This document shows positions 63,654 through 64,000 of a DNA stretch of 64,000 nt, one piece after another. Every line of letters starts with the position of its first letter. The stretch's first letter is position 1. Origin of the DNA: Actinomycetes bacterium. Lineage in GTDB: Bacteria; Actinomycetota; Acidimicrobiia; Acidimicrobiales; Palsa-688. The notes under the pieces were generated by a model, which was not told the DNA's origin, did not search any database, and saw only the letters and a program-made list of their open reading frames with translations. The position numbers and the translations under genes were made by a program. The DNA lies in the NCBI GenBank assembly GCA_021850325.1, contig JAJZMF010000042.1:1-64000 (forward strand), written 5' to 3'.

Positions 63654-64000
63654 TTAGGGGAGTTCGTCAGCTCGCGCGGTGCCTTGCGCCACAGCCGAGG
63701 GGGCAAAGCTCATACCCATCAGCTCCAGGGGTGGCTGGTCCAGCTCGCCGGCCCGGCCGCAGGACGGGCAGACGCCCATATGTCCCGCTACCTGGCCGTC
63801 ATCCAGGTCCCCTTCATAGCCGCACCCGCAGCGGATGTGAGAGGCGACGGTCTCCAAGCGGAGCACGGCCCCCTGCAGCGACGGGTCCCCGGCGGCCGCC
63901 AGCTGCTCGGCCAGGTACCCGAAGCACTCATCGACCTCTTCGGCATCGGTCGCCGCCGGGCAGCGTGCCCACACCACGAGGGCGCGGCGCCCCCCGGCTG
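63654..64000 (-). CDS. HypA-like hydrogenase nickel-incorporation protein, N-terminus cut by window edge
   Basis: The C-terminal 115 residues are seen; the frame is open to the right edge. HypA features are GYLAEQLAAAGDPSLQGAVLRLETV, the zinc-binding RCGCGYEG and CPSCGRAG, and the closing LELMGMSF. The N-terminal Met-His-Glu nickel site, if present, is beyond 64000. A GTG within the window (63977) is an internal valine, not the start, because homology continues before it. HypA delivers nickel to [NiFe]-hydrogenase, suggesting hydrogenase genes just outside the window. Confidence 0.7.
   Translation of the reverse strand, partial: AGGRRALVVWARCPAATDAEEVDECFGYLAEQLAAAGDPSLQGAVLRLETVASHIRCGCGYEGDLDDGQVAGHMGVCPSCGRAGELDQPPLELMGMSFAPSAVAQGTARADELP

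Overview
The window is high-GC, gene-dense bacterial DNA. Its content points to an actinobacterium: the 16S fragment, SepF/DivIVA/YggT next to ftsZ, and the order infC-rpmI-rplT-tsnR-pheS-pheT followed by arginine genes. Details of the 16S (GAGCTCGTAGGCGG after position 570) and the overall layout fit a deep-branching lineage such as Acidimicrobiia, but this rests on recognition only. MurE carries a DNPR motif, so the peptidoglycan is predicted to contain meso-diaminopimelate.

Layout. 1-952: 5' part of a 16S rRNA gene (minus strand), its leader and a promoter. 1615-8307: minus-strand argC, argB-argD-argF-argR-argH and a DNA glycosylase. argJ and argG are absent. argC and argB each have a double ARG box lying over a leaderless promoter. 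8359-14254: minus-strand translation operon infC-rpmI-rplT-tsnR-like-pheS-pheT, with infC apparently starting at AUA. 14644-16836: small regulatory and hydrolase genes. 16842-24000: rluD-like, lspA, dksA-like, divIVA, yggT, sepF, yggS, pgeF, ftsZ. 24186-36130: dcw cluster read mraZ-rsmH-ftsL-ftsI-murE-mraY-ftsW-murG-murC-ftsQ, lacking murF, murD and murB. mraZ has a recognisable promoter with 10-bp-spaced MraZ-type repeats. 36131-42837: accessory stretch with an excisionase-like HTH remnant, a large secreted FG-GAP/MBG protein, an AMIN-like plus chagasin-like secreted protein, a DUF4389 membrane protein, a MarR regulator and a DUF5666-like exported protein. 42962-50429: hrpA, and a phosphoketolase-acetate kinase operon. 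50710-55812: a secreted protein and a divergent sugar module (FGGY kinase / 2-hydroxyacid dehydrogenase / class II aldolase) sharing a 20-bp promoter. 55801-64000: PilZ protein, HDAC-family protein, membrane protein, DosR-like response regulator, pyruvate:ferredoxin oxidoreductase and a partial hypA-like gene.

How it fits together. The left two thirds is housekeeping: ribosome, translation, arginine, cell wall and division. The right third looks like central carbon and low-oxygen metabolism: phosphoketolase plus acetate kinase for ATP from acetyl-phosphate, pyruvate:ferredoxin oxidoreductase, a nickel-hydrogenase maturation protein, and a DosR-type regulator whose DNA-recognition helix is almost that of Mycobacterium DosR. 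A 16-bp perfect palindrome resembling the DosR box lies between two genes just upstream of that regulator.

The most notable signals are the arginine leaderless operator-promoters, the AUA start of infC, the symmetric divergent promoter at 52889-52908, the DosR-like box, and tandem repeats that lengthen MurC and the pyruvate oxidoreductase. No CRISPR array, tRNA gene, prophage or intact insertion sequence was seen.
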